Assembly: GCA_003489085.1 (NCBI GenBank)
Contig: DNJM01000174.1
Span: forward strand, 386 to 9,399
Reading direction: 5' to 3'
Length of the DNA stretch: 9,014 bases
Source of the DNA: Lachnospiraceae bacterium
GTDB lineage: Bacteria > Bacillota > Clostridia > Lachnospirales > Lachnospiraceae
This document shows, one piece after another, positions 1 to 6,422 of the stretch (positions are counted from its first letter, which is position 1; each line of letters starts with the position of its first letter). The notes under the pieces are model-generated. The model worked only from the letters and a program-made list of their open reading frames with translations, ran no database searches and had not been told where the DNA came from. Both the position numbers and the translations under genes were made by a program.

Positions 1-4
1 GCTG

Positions 5-754
5 TCAATAACTATTTTTAGTTTTTCCATTCTTTTCATGAAAGATTTTTTGTACAAAGAGTTCTGCTGTCAAAAGGTCCTCCGGAGTTGTAATCTTAAT
101 ATTTTCATAGGCTCCCTTCACCAGCTTCACCGGATGCTTTGTCATCAGCTCTACCACCATTGCATCATCCGTTACATTTTCCTTTTCCTGCTCCATCAGC
201 TTTTGATAGGCATCATAGATTACAGGAAACGAGAACACCTGCGGTGTCTGAATTATCCATACATATTTCCGGTCTGGCGTCTCTAATGCATATTGGCTTC
301 CGTCCACAATCTTAATCGTATCCTTCACCGGCATACCCACTGCACACGCTTCTTCCCTTATCACTTCCTGGTATGCCCTTTCAATGATCTCTTCTGTCAC
401 AAATGGGCGTGCTCCATCATGAATAAAGGCATAGGCATCCTGTAACCCCTGCCTTTTCATTTCCTGCAGTCCATTCCAAACAGAATGATACCGTTCTTTT
501 CCGCCCGTTATAACGGCACATACCTTTTTAAACCGATATTTCTCTACGATCTCTTTCCAGCAATATTCTTCCTGCCCTCCACCGGTTACAAGAATCATCC
601 GGGAAATCCGGTCGGACTGTTCAAAGCTGCGCAGAGCATAATAGAGAACAGGTCTCCCGGACAGCTCCAGATACTGCTTCTGTATCTTGGTTCCCATTCG
701 CTTTCCCTGTCCTGCTGCAAGTACGATTGCAACTCCTGTTCTGTTCTCTGTCAT
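5..754 (-). CDS. ispD: 2-C-methyl-D-erythritol 4-phosphate cytidylyltransferase
   Basis: IspD joins CTP and methylerythritol phosphate to give CDP-methylerythritol, the third step of the cytosolic MEP isoprenoid pathway. The 249-residue protein is complete and close to the usual family length. The nucleotide-binding signature LAAGQGKRMG is at residues 12-21, with R19 and K26 matching the catalytic Arg and Lys of the family. Other family motifs are GGKERYHSV (84-92), HDGARPF (112-118), VTDDAMVVE (194-202) and NIKITTPEDL (218-227), where K220 matches the substrate-binding Lys of E. coli IspD. The ATG lies 37 nt after the tsaD stop. Its Shine-Dalgarno is poor (GGGG about 11 nt away), so translation may depend partly on tsaD. 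It is the last gene visible in the run, and no ispF follows within the window. Confidence 0.96.
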   Translation of the reverse strand: MTENRTGVAIVLAAGQGKRMGTKIQKQYLELSGRPVLYYALRSFEQSDRISRMILVTGGGQEEYCWKEIVEKYRFKKVCAVITGGKERYHSVWNGLQEMKRQGLQDAYAFIHDGARPFVTEEIIERAYQEVIREEACAVGMPVKDTIKIVDGSQYALETPDRKYVWIIQTPQVFSFPVIYDAYQKLMEQEKENVTDDAMVVELMTKHPVKLVKGAYENIKITTPEDLLTAELFVQKIFHEKNGKTKNSY

Positions 755-791
755 TGCTTCTCAGGCCCCTTTCCGCTGTTTCCCGTCTTCT

Positions 792-1820
792 CTATCTTTC
801 TCCCAGTTTCAGATTCGGAACCGCATTCAGATCCCATCCGCTTCTGGTACCATTCAAATACTCATAATATGCCGCCGCCCCAATCATCGCGGCATTATCC
901 GTGCAAAGAATCGGGGAGGGATAATAGAACTCTATTCCCCGCTCTTCACAAGCCTGTTTCATCGCCTCGCGCAGGCTGGAATTAGAGGCCACACCGCCTG
1001 CAATAGCAAGCTTCTTCAAGCCATATGTCTCTACCGCACGCATAGCATTCCCCACCAGTACATCTGTTACTGCCTTCTGGAAGGATGCCGCAATATCCGC
1101 CTTGTGATATTCTATTCCCTTCATCTGACATCCATTTATATAATTCAGTACGGCAGATTTCACTCCGCTGAAGCTGAAATCGTACTCCGCACCTTCAATA
1201 TGGGCTCTCGGGAACGGAATCGCATTCGGATTTCCTTCTTTCGCCAGTTTGTCAATTTTCGGACCGCCCGGATAGCCAAGGCCAATTGCACGCGCGACCT
1301 TATCAAAGGCTTCTCCTGCCGCGTCATCCCGGGTTCTCCCAAGTATTTCATAGGTTCCATAATCCTTCACACAAACCAGATGTGTATGTCCGCCAGATAC
1401 CACCAAGCAGATAAACGGCGGCTCAAGCTCTTTATTTTCGATATAATTTGCTGAAATATGTCCCTCTATATGATGCACGCCAATCAGCGGCAGCTTCTTC
1501 GCATAGGCAATGGCCTTTGCCTCTGCCACACCTACCAGCAGCGCTCCTACCAGTCCCGGTCCATAGGTAACGCCTATGGCATCCAGATCATCCAGGGTTA
1601 CCTCCGCCTGATCCAACGCTTCTTCAATTACCTGATTGATCTTTTCAATATGCTTTCTGGAGGCAATCTCCGGCACAACGCCGCCATATAACGTATGCAG
1701 TGCAATCTGAGAAGAAATAACATTGGACAACACCTCACGTCCATTCTTTACCACAGCCGCTGCCGTTTCATCACAGGAGCTTTCGATCGCCAATATGAAA
1801 ATATCCTTTGTCTCGCTCAT
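792..1820 (-). CDS. tsaD: tRNA N6-adenosine threonylcarbamoyltransferase TsaD
   Basis: TsaD (formerly Gcp/YgjD/Kae1) is the catalytic subunit that transfers threonylcarbamoyl from its AMP adduct to A37 of ANN-reading tRNAs, working with TsaB and TsaE. The 342-residue length is typical. The ASKHA fold is supported by the opening ILAIESSCDETAAAVV (9-24), VVSGGHTHLV (140-149), GRTRDDAAGEAFDKVAR (161-177) and GGVASNS (275-281). The metal site is intact: H117 and H121 in HHIEGH, and D308 in CTDNAAMIG. The ATG has a strong Shine-Dalgarno (GGAAGG, 7 nt spacing) that overlaps the end of the RNase Z gene 12 nt upstream, so the two genes are probably cotranscribed and coupled. tsaB, rimI and tsaE lie upstream in the same direction. 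Confidence 0.97.
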   Translation of the reverse strand: MSETKDIFILAIESSCDETAAAVVKNGREVLSNVISSQIALHTLYGGVVPEIASRKHIEKINQVIEEALDQAEVTLDDLDAIGVTYGPGLVGALLVGVAEAKAIAYAKKLPLIGVHHIEGHISANYIENKELEPPFICLVVSGGHTHLVCVKDYGTYEILGRTRDDAAGEAFDKVARAIGLGYPGGPKIDKLAKEGNPNAIPFPRAHIEGAEYDFSFSGVKSAVLNYINGCQMKGIEYHKADIAASFQKAVTDVLVGNAMRAVETYGLKKLAIAGGVASNSSLREAMKQACEERGIEFYYPSPILCTDNAAMIGAAAYYEYLNGTRSGWDLNAVPNLKLGER

Positions 1821-1832
1821 TCTATCGCCTTC

Positions 1833-2747
1833 CTATTCTTCATCCTCAAAGGAAAGTGTGACGGACATCCTGTCCCTTCCTGCCTTTGCCCGTGGGAAAA
1901 TCGCCCGTACACCATCCATATATTCCTCCGGGTGCGGCAATGACGGACTGTAATGTGTCAGCCACATCTCCTTTACATCAGCCGCTTTCGCAAGCCGTGC
2001 CGCCTCATAAAAGGTCATATGCTTATACTCTGCAGCCTTTGCCTCTTTATCCTTCTCTCCATACATTCCTTCGCAGATAAAAAGATCTGATCCTTCCGCG
2101 TTTTTACGTATGGAATCAGTTGGCCGGGTATCCGTAGTATACGTCAGCTTGATCCCCTTTCGAGGTGCACCCAGAACCATACCCGGCGTAAATACCTTTC
2201 CATCCACTTCTACGTTTTCTCCCTTTTGCAGACATTTCCAGTAGATTCTGGGAATACCATTTGCTTCCGCACTCGCCACATCGAATTTTCCTGCCCGGTC
2301 GATCTCAAGCGTATATCCATAGCAGATCACATTATGCTTTACACGAAATGCCTTTAGCCGGTAGCCATTCATTTCGAATGTCTGCTCCGGCTCAGTAATT
2401 TCTTTATACAAAATCGGAAACGGAAGCTCGGGTGCAATGACCCGAAGCGAATTCACAACCCGTTCCAGTCCTTTGGGGCCAATCAGAGTCAGCGGTTCCG
2501 TTCGGTCCGCATTTCCCATAGACAGAAGAAGCCCCGGCAGACCGCTGATATGATCTCCGTGAAAATGTGTAAAGCAAATCACATCAATTGGCTTAAAGCT
2601 CCATCCTTTTTCTTTGATTGCAATCTGGGTTCCTTCCCCGCAATCGATCAAAAGGCTGCTGCCGTTGAATCTGGTCATCAGGGCGGTCAGCCACCTGTAG
2701 GGGAGCGGCATCATACCGCCTGTTCCCAACAAACATATATCCAGCAT
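1833..2747 (-). CDS. rnz: Ribonuclease Z family metallo-beta-lactamase protein
   Basis: This is probably the tRNA 3'-processing endonuclease that cuts after the discriminator base of precursor tRNAs. The 304 residues fit the short RNase Z form. All expected zinc ligands are visible: HFHGDH at 61-66, H138 (VKHN), D206 (TTDTRP), H243 (KHMT) and H265 (THYSP). The DCGEGTQ motif (35-41) and an exosite-like stretch (GKFDVA at 153-158, VLGAPRKG at 191-198) favour RNase Z over other metallo-beta-lactamase hydrolases. The N-terminal loop (LLGTGGMMPLPYRWLTALM, 6-24) differs from the usual GTGAGVPTKxRN form, and the Gly/Pro-rich tip of the arm seems reduced. Activity is therefore inferred, not certain. 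The start has GAGGG 6 nt upstream and lies 25 nt after the zinc-ribbon gene. Confidence 0.85.
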   Translation of the reverse strand: MLDICLLGTGGMMPLPYRWLTALMTRFNGSSLLIDCGEGTQIAIKEKGWSFKPIDVICFTHFHGDHISGLPGLLLSMGNADRTEPLTLIGPKGLERVVNSLRVIAPELPFPILYKEITEPEQTFEMNGYRLKAFRVKHNVICYGYTLEIDRAGKFDVASAEANGIPRIYWKCLQKGENVEVDGKVFTPGMVLGAPRKGIKLTYTTDTRPTDSIRKNAEGSDLFICEGMYGEKDKEAKAAEYKHMTFYEAARLAKAADVKEMWLTHYSPSLPHPEEYMDGVRAIFPRAKAGRDRMSVTLSFEDEE

Positions 2748-2772
2748 ATTTTTCCCTCATTCATTTGATTTT

Positions 2773-3021
2773 CTACAGAAGTTCCGTCTCTTCTTTTATT
2801 TCTACCGGAATCTGAAAACTCCGGATCCATTCGTCATAGCATGCTTCACAGAGATCAAACGTATGGGTTTCGCCATCCTTATTGGAAAAATACCCCCATC
2901 GCACTTCTCCATGGAATACCTCTTCCTTCTGCAGGCCATCCTTTTTGTCAATCTTTTTTCCGCATTTGTTGCAGATAATTACATGACATGGATTTGTTGT
3001 TTTTTCCATATATTTTCTCAT
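2773..3021 (-). CDS. Small zinc-ribbon-like protein of unknown function
   Basis: This 82-residue, charged and probably cytosolic protein has no assignable function. Two CxxC knuckles, C17-x2-C20 (ICNKCGKKI) and C58-x2-C61 (DLCEACYDEW), could form one four-cysteine zinc site. H53 and C12 are possible extra ligands. The middle (WGYFSNKDGETHTFDLC) and the tail (IPVEIKEETELL) resemble small hypothetical proteins that I recall as common in clostridia, though this was not checked. It is well supported as a real gene: the Shine-Dalgarno GGGAGGA lies 5 nt from the ATG, the same-strand neighbours rimI and rnz are close, and the cysteine spacing is orderly. A second Met at codon 5 is possible but fits the ribosome binding site less well. 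It may bind nucleic acid or a protein partner. Confidence 0.85.
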   Translation of the reverse strand: MRKYMEKTTNPCHVIICNKCGKKIDKKDGLQKEEVFHGEVRWGYFSNKDGETHTFDLCEACYDEWIRSFQIPVEIKEETELL

Positions 3022-3072
3022 CGGTATCCTCCCTGTCTGAAAATGACTTCAAATGTTCTGTCGGTACTTCAA

Positions 3073-3104
3073 CCGTAAGCTCATTATATAGAGAATTCCG
3101 TAAG
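3073..3104. repeat. Direct repeat CCGTAAG flanking a TATAAT box
   Basis: CCGTAAG occurs at 3073-3079 and again at 3098-3104 on the plus strand, start to start 25 bases apart, on either side of the TATAAT at 3083-3088. Two 7-mers around a candidate -10 could be regulator half-sites, but the repeat is short enough to be chance. Confidence 0.35.
3083..3088 (-). promoter_or_regulatory. Possible -10 box ahead of the zinc-ribbon gene
   Basis: A perfect TATAAT on the minus strand lies in the 109-base gap between rimI and the zinc-ribbon gene, about 62 nt before that gene's start. No good -35 sits 16-18 bases upstream (the 17-base position reads TAGTAT) and there is no TGn extension, so this is only a candidate internal promoter. 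Confidence 0.3.
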
Positions 3105-3130
3105 AATACTACCGGAAACTGCTTCTATTT

Positions 3131-3574
3131 TTAGCATTTTCCGGGTATACGGCTCATCAGAAGCGCATCTTCATCCGGATCCGTATAATAGTGTTTCCTG
3201 AGTCCGTCTTCTTTAAACCCCTGTCTCTGATACAGGCGAATGGCAGATGCATTACTTCTTCTGACTTCCAGGTGCAGAGTGGTAACCCCTATGGCATCCA
3301 TCAAACGGATTAAGGAAGCGATCAGGAAATTCCCGATGCCCTCTCTTTGCCTGTCCGGCCGCACTGCTACATTGGTAATGTCCCCTTCATCCAGTACAGT
3401 AATCACACCACAGTATCCCAGAATGCTGCCCTTCTCTTCTACTACCAGAAAAGCAGCTTCCGGCTTCAGCAGATAAGTAAGAAATCCTTCCCTGGTCCAC
3501 GGAACAGAAAAAAGAGTCTCTTCTATCCGCATCACCTGTTCCAGATCCCCCGGTTCCATTTCACGTACGATCAT
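3131..3574 (-). CDS. rimI: Ribosomal protein S18 alanine N-acetyltransferase RimI
   Basis: RimI is a GNAT acetyltransferase that transfers acetyl from acetyl-CoA to the N-terminal alanine of ribosomal protein S18. Some homologues also act on other N termini. The 147 residues are full length. The acetyl-CoA pyrophosphate loop is QREGIG (76-81), preceded by the core strand ITNVAVRP (66-73). E103 (LEVRRSN) and Y115 (RLYQRQGF) fall where the general base and general acid lie in characterised RimI. The ending YYTDPDEDALLM (129-140) is typical of RimI. Its ATG overlaps the tsaB stop in an ATGA arrangement with no clear Shine-Dalgarno, so translation is probably coupled to tsaB. The tsaB-rimI pairing is common in bacteria and supports the call. 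Confidence 0.94.
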   Translation of the reverse strand: MIVREMEPGDLEQVMRIEETLFSVPWTREGFLTYLLKPEAAFLVVEEKGSILGYCGVITVLDEGDITNVAVRPDRQREGIGNFLIASLIRLMDAIGVTTLHLEVRRSNASAIRLYQRQGFKEDGLRKHYYTDPDEDALLMSRIPGKC

Positions 3575-4287
3575 ACCGACTTTTGCTCTCTTTCCGCGCG
3601 CTCTCTTTCTGCCTGCGATACCCGCAGATAATCCGGCTGGTGCTCTGCTGCAGTTTCAAGCTTTCCCTCTTTATAATACGTCACCGCCAGCGCTCCTACA
3701 GCCGCCGCACGCTGCCTGTTCAGATGCAGCGGTGCAAAACGGTATGGTACAGTCAGTCCCTTCAGAAGAAGCTCCCGATAAACCGGAACCCCATCTCCCA
3801 GAAATGTCACCTGTTCACCACGGGCATTCAATTTTCCAATCAGTTCTTCCACAGGCACCGCCATCTGCGGCTCCAGAATCTCAAAAGTATCCTCAAAACG
3901 ATAGATTCCCGTATAGACCTGGCTCCTCCTGGCATCCATCATAGGGCAAATCAACCCTTTTGTCCCAAAGAGATTATAGGCCAGTCCATCTACTGTCGGA
4001 ATGCGAATCAGAGGCTTTTGCAGTGCCATTCCCAGTCCCTTTGCCGTTGCCGAACCGATTCTGAGTCCGGTAAATGAGCCCGGACCTGCTGCAACAGCAA
4101 TGGCATCAACCTCCTCCAGATTCAAATCAATCATTTTTACCACCTCATCCAGCATCGAAAGCAATGTCTGAGAATGGGTTTTCTTATAATTTATCGTATA
4201 TTCCGCTATGGTCTGCTGCTCATCTACCAGAGCCACTCCGGCTACCAGCCCAGAGCTGTCAAGCGCTAAAATCCGCACACGTACCAC
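3571..4287 (-). CDS. tsaB: tRNA threonylcarbamoyladenosine biosynthesis protein TsaB
   Basis: TsaB is the non-catalytic ASKHA-fold paralogue of TsaD. It dimerises with TsaD and brings in TsaE for t6A37 synthesis. The 238 residues match the family. Motifs are ILALDSSG (6-13), the conserved KKTHSQTLLSMLDEV (35-49) and the signature AAGPGSFTGLRIG (66-78), followed by DARRSQVY (118-125). As expected of TsaB, it lacks the HxEGH metal motif of TsaD. The start is GTG at 4287; in-frame TGA and TAA codons lie just upstream, so the protein cannot begin earlier. A second GTG at codon 4 is the only near alternative. The Shine-Dalgarno is weak and purine-rich. It has its own near-consensus promoter upstream, and overlaps rimI by 4 nt. 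Confidence 0.95.
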   Translation of the reverse strand: MVRVRILALDSSGLVAGVALVDEQQTIAEYTINYKKTHSQTLLSMLDEVVKMIDLNLEEVDAIAVAAGPGSFTGLRIGSATAKGLGMALQKPLIRIPTVDGLAYNLFGTKGLICPMMDARRSQVYTGIYRFEDTFEILEPQMAVPVEELIGKLNARGEQVTFLGDGVPVYRELLLKGLTVPYRFAPLHLNRQRAAAVGALAVTYYKEGKLETAAEHQPDYLRVSQAERERAEREQKSV

Positions 4288-4317
4288 TTCTTTCTGTTAT
4301 CATTCATTGCATGTTAA

Positions 4318-4346
4318 AGTATACATGGATTTCCGGCAGCCGTCAA
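4318..4346 (-). promoter_or_regulatory. Sigma-A type promoter for tsaB
   Basis: On the minus strand, TTGACG (4346-4341) and TATACT (4323-4318) are separated by exactly 17 bases. Each hexamer matches the sigma-A consensus at five of six positions. Transcription would begin near 4311, leaving a leader of about 24 nt before the tsaB GTG. It sits in the 106-base gap between the phospholipase D gene and tsaB, where no terminator is visible. It therefore looks like an internal promoter giving tsaB-rimI and perhaps later genes their own expression. Confidence 0.75.
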
Positions 4347-4393
4347 TTCCAATTCCCGTCCTTCTTCCATATACACCGTACCCTTTCCCAGGA

Positions 4394-5809
4394 TTATATC
4401 AGATACCGGACTCCCTGGATCAGTACCGATAAAAACCGTATGACAGACTTTTTTTCAAGATCCATTTCCTTTGGAACCACATCTGTCGTTTCTATATAGT
4501 TTCCTTTTGCATCCACTTCCAGAGACTGTTCCTTCAGCGCTTTCAGCTTCTGATACAGCTCCTCATTCAGTTCTCTGCTGTCTATCACCAGCATTGTCTC
4601 CGTATCTACGTAGGTGCTGCGGTTGTCAAAGTTATAAGAGCCAATTACGGAAATATCATCATCCACCAGCAGTGACTTTCCGTGGGTAGAATGGTCTCCC
4701 ATATACTCATACAGCCTGAAGCCGGTTTCCAGCACTTCGTCTCTGTGACGCAGATAGTCCGAAGAAGCGCAGACATTATCCCCTGCTTCAATCGAATTGA
4801 CAATCATCCGGCTGTCCGGTACAGCTTCTGCCACTTCCGTAAGCCCTCTGTACATCTCTTCGGAGCAGACGATATATGGAGTATGGATCATCACTCTTTC
4901 TTCTGCACTTAGCATAAGCTGTCTGAGTTCCTCAAAGATATAGGGTTCTTTTCCAAATATATGTGTGGGATTCGTAAGCAGCGTCGCTTTCTCAATCGCT
5001 ACTGTCAGCTCCTGATAAGAAAGCTCCTCAAGCTGTCCCTTCTGCTCCATGTCATTATAATGCGTCAGGAGCCTGCTGACTTCCTTTTTCAGCTTTTCTT
5101 TCTTCCATGCCGGTCTGGTATCATACACGGTCCGACATGCCTCGTTCTCCCACATGTTCTGAAAATACCGACTGACCTGCTGCACAGCGCTGTCCTCTTC
5201 TCCTGCATCCGACATAACAAAAACTTCTCGGTCATAGCCTTTACTCCTGGTATAGTCTCCGATAAAATAATCAAATGTATTTCTTCCGCCCATCAGCAGA
5301 TACTCCTGATCTACCAGTATATATTTATCATGCATACGTCCGTGAATCGTCCATGGCATCAACAGATTCGGTATATTATAAAAACGGATCTCAATATTCG
5401 GGTGGATCCCCGCTGCAAGAAAAATATCTTCCCCTGTCATATGCAGCAGACCATACATACCATCTACCAGTATCTGTACCTGTACTCCTCTGTCCGCCGC
5501 TGCATACAGTGCTGCAAAAAGGTCATCCGTACTCTTTCCCGGCCGTATATCAAATGTAGATAATATAATACTCTCCTTCGCCCTTTCAAACAGATCCAGG
5601 CGGAAGGAAAGCGCCTCCTGATTCGTTTCTACTACACAGGCCCGCTGACTGGTCTGACTGTCTTCTTCCGCATAAAACCGGTTGATATCTACCTCTTTAC
5701 GGTACATTTCGCTGATCGACTTCATTTTGGCGAAGGGGACCAGCATGCCAACTACCTCATACACAATCAGAACCAGTAAAATGACCAGAATCCTTTTGAC
5801 TATTTTCAC
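4394..5809 (-). CDS. Membrane-anchored phospholipase D-like (cardiolipin synthase-like) protein
   Basis: This two-domain phospholipase D superfamily protein has 471 residues from the GTG start. One hydrophobic segment (about residues 7-26, after KIVKR) should anchor it in the membrane. Both HKD motifs are complete: HDKYILVD (H160, K162, D167) followed by GGRN (174-177), and HGKSLLVD (H376, K378, D383) followed by GSYNFDNRS (390-398). This is the arrangement of cardiolipin synthases and related phosphatidyltransferases, but a classic cardiolipin synthase usually has two N-terminal helices. Substrate and activity remain open. A TTG 21 nt further upstream (5830, three bases after the tsaE stop) could add MEKRGNI. 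I prefer the GTG because AGAGG lies 7 nt from it. The gene separates tsaE from tsaB, which often sit together. Confidence 0.87.
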   Translation of the reverse strand: MKIVKRILVILLVLIVYEVVGMLVPFAKMKSISEMYRKEVDINRFYAEEDSQTSQRACVVETNQEALSFRLDLFERAKESIILSTFDIRPGKSTDDLFAALYAAADRGVQVQILVDGMYGLLHMTGEDIFLAAGIHPNIEIRFYNIPNLLMPWTIHGRMHDKYILVDQEYLLMGGRNTFDYFIGDYTRSKGYDREVFVMSDAGEEDSAVQQVSRYFQNMWENEACRTVYDTRPAWKKEKLKKEVSRLLTHYNDMEQKGQLEELSYQELTVAIEKATLLTNPTHIFGKEPYIFEELRQLMLSAEERVMIHTPYIVCSEEMYRGLTEVAEAVPDSRMIVNSIEAGDNVCASSDYLRHRDEVLETGFRLYEYMGDHSTHGKSLLVDDDISVIGSYNFDNRSTYVDTETMLVIDSRELNEELYQKLKALKEQSLEVDAKGNYIETTDVVPKEMDLEKKSVIRFLSVLIQGVRYLI

Positions 5810-5833
5810 AATATTTCCTCTCTTTTCCAAGCT

Positions 5834-6259
5834 CTATACTTCCTCTATACGGATTCTCCTGTAATCAAATCCATTTGCAAGATCCTTCTCAATTATAATT
5901 TCCGTATAATGCTCCGGAAGGATCTCTTCAATCAGATTCGCCCATTCAATCAGCGTCACTCCATTCCCGTAGAAATAGTCTTCATATCCGATCTCATCCA
6001 TCTCTTCAATATCACCGATCCGATATACATCAAAATGATAAAACGGCATCCTTCCCTCTTCGTAAACCTGAACAATCGTAAAGGTCGGGCTGCTGATCGC
6101 TTCTTCAATATCCAGTCCTTTTGCAAGTCCCTGGGTAAATACGGTTTTCCCTGCTCCCAGATCCCCAATCAATGTAAAGATCTGCCCCGGCCTTGCTTTT
6201 TTCCCGATCTCCATCCCCAGCCGGAAAGTTTCCTCCGCACTCCTTGTCTCTGTCATCAT
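5834..6259 (-). CDS. tsaE: tRNA threonylcarbamoyladenosine biosynthesis ATPase TsaE
   Basis: TsaE (YjeE family) is a small P-loop ATPase that binds the TsaB-TsaD dimer and is needed for multiple turnovers of t6A synthesis. The 141 residues are typical. The Walker A motif GDLGAGKT is at 32-39 with K38 as the phosphate-binding Lys. SSPTF (56-60) is the usual switch-like Thr motif, HFDVYR (75-80) follows, and VTLIEWANLI (101-110) carries the conserved Glu-Trp pair. Translation can start at either of two adjacent ATG codons; GGAAG 7 nt upstream favours the first. The 163-base gap from the amidohydrolase gene holds its own promoter and a stable leader hairpin, so it probably opens a new transcription unit. 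The phospholipase D gene follows almost directly. Confidence 0.96.
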   Translation of the reverse strand: MMTETRSAEETFRLGMEIGKKARPGQIFTLIGDLGAGKTVFTQGLAKGLDIEEAISSPTFTIVQVYEEGRMPFYHFDVYRIGDIEEMDEIGYEDYFYGNGVTLIEWANLIEEILPEHYTEIIIEKDLANGFDYRRIRIEEV

Positions 6260-6294
6260 GTCTTTGCTTCCTTTCTCTGTCCGTTCTACGACAA

Positions 6295-6334
6295 CGTCGG
6301 TATGCAGAAGACAGCCATCCTTTGCACACCGACG
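6295..6334 (-). promoter_or_regulatory. Stable hairpin in the tsaE leader
   Basis: The arms CGTCGGTGTGCA (minus strand, 6334-6323) and TGCATACCGACG (6306-6295) form a 12-bp stem around a 16-nt loop. The only irregular pair is G·U on the minus-strand transcript. On a plus-strand transcript the same position would be an A·C mismatch, so the structure fits RNA made in the tsaE direction. No U-run follows, so it is not a standard terminator. It ends about 35 nt before the tsaE start, leaving the Shine-Dalgarno free. Its role, such as RNA stability, protein binding or processing, is unknown. Confidence 0.6.
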
Positions 6335-6352
6335 CCAATTCTCTTATTAGAA

Positions 6353-6381
6353 AATCTAACACATGAAGTCCTTTCTGACAA
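6353..6381 (-). promoter_or_regulatory. Probable extended -10 promoter for tsaE
   Basis: On the minus strand, TTGTCA (6381-6376) lies 17 bases from TAGATT (6358-6353), which is preceded by TGT as in an extended -10 element. The -35 matches consensus at five of six positions and the -10 at four of six. Transcription would start near 6346, giving a leader of about 87 nt that contains the hairpin. A perfect palindrome, TTAGA-AAA-TCTAA on the plus strand (6347-6359), overlaps the -10 and could be an operator, though AT-rich palindromes this short also arise by chance. Confidence 0.55.
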
Positions 6382-6422
6382 GCAGAAAATGTCTCTATTG
6401 ATTCTATATCTGTCTACAGGTA

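Noticed and set aside
687..1454. 255-codon open frame on the plus strand
   Set aside because: It lies opposite ispD and tsaD, which have full sets of family motifs. Its own translation is rich in Cys, Ser, His and Ile with no recognisable domain.
4299..4315. Overlapping ATG codons before tsaB as an upstream leader peptide
   Set aside because: The codons give a two-residue or very short frame with no ribosome binding site, and are better explained by chance in an AT-rich leader.
4961..5563. 200-codon open frame on the plus strand
   Set aside because: It is a shadow of the phospholipase D gene, whose two HKD motifs lie on the minus strand. The antisense product has no domain.
6105..6362. 85-codon minus-strand frame overlapping the start of tsaE
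   Set aside because: It would begin upstream of the proposed tsaE transcription start, has an Arg-rich composition typical of an out-of-frame reading, and runs through the tsaE Walker A region in another frame.
6370..6389. Small hairpin TTTCTG-CTTGT-CAGAAA as a terminator for the amidohydrolase operon
   Set aside because: The stem is only six base pairs, mostly AT, and no T-run follows. It also overlaps the proposed -35 of tsaE.
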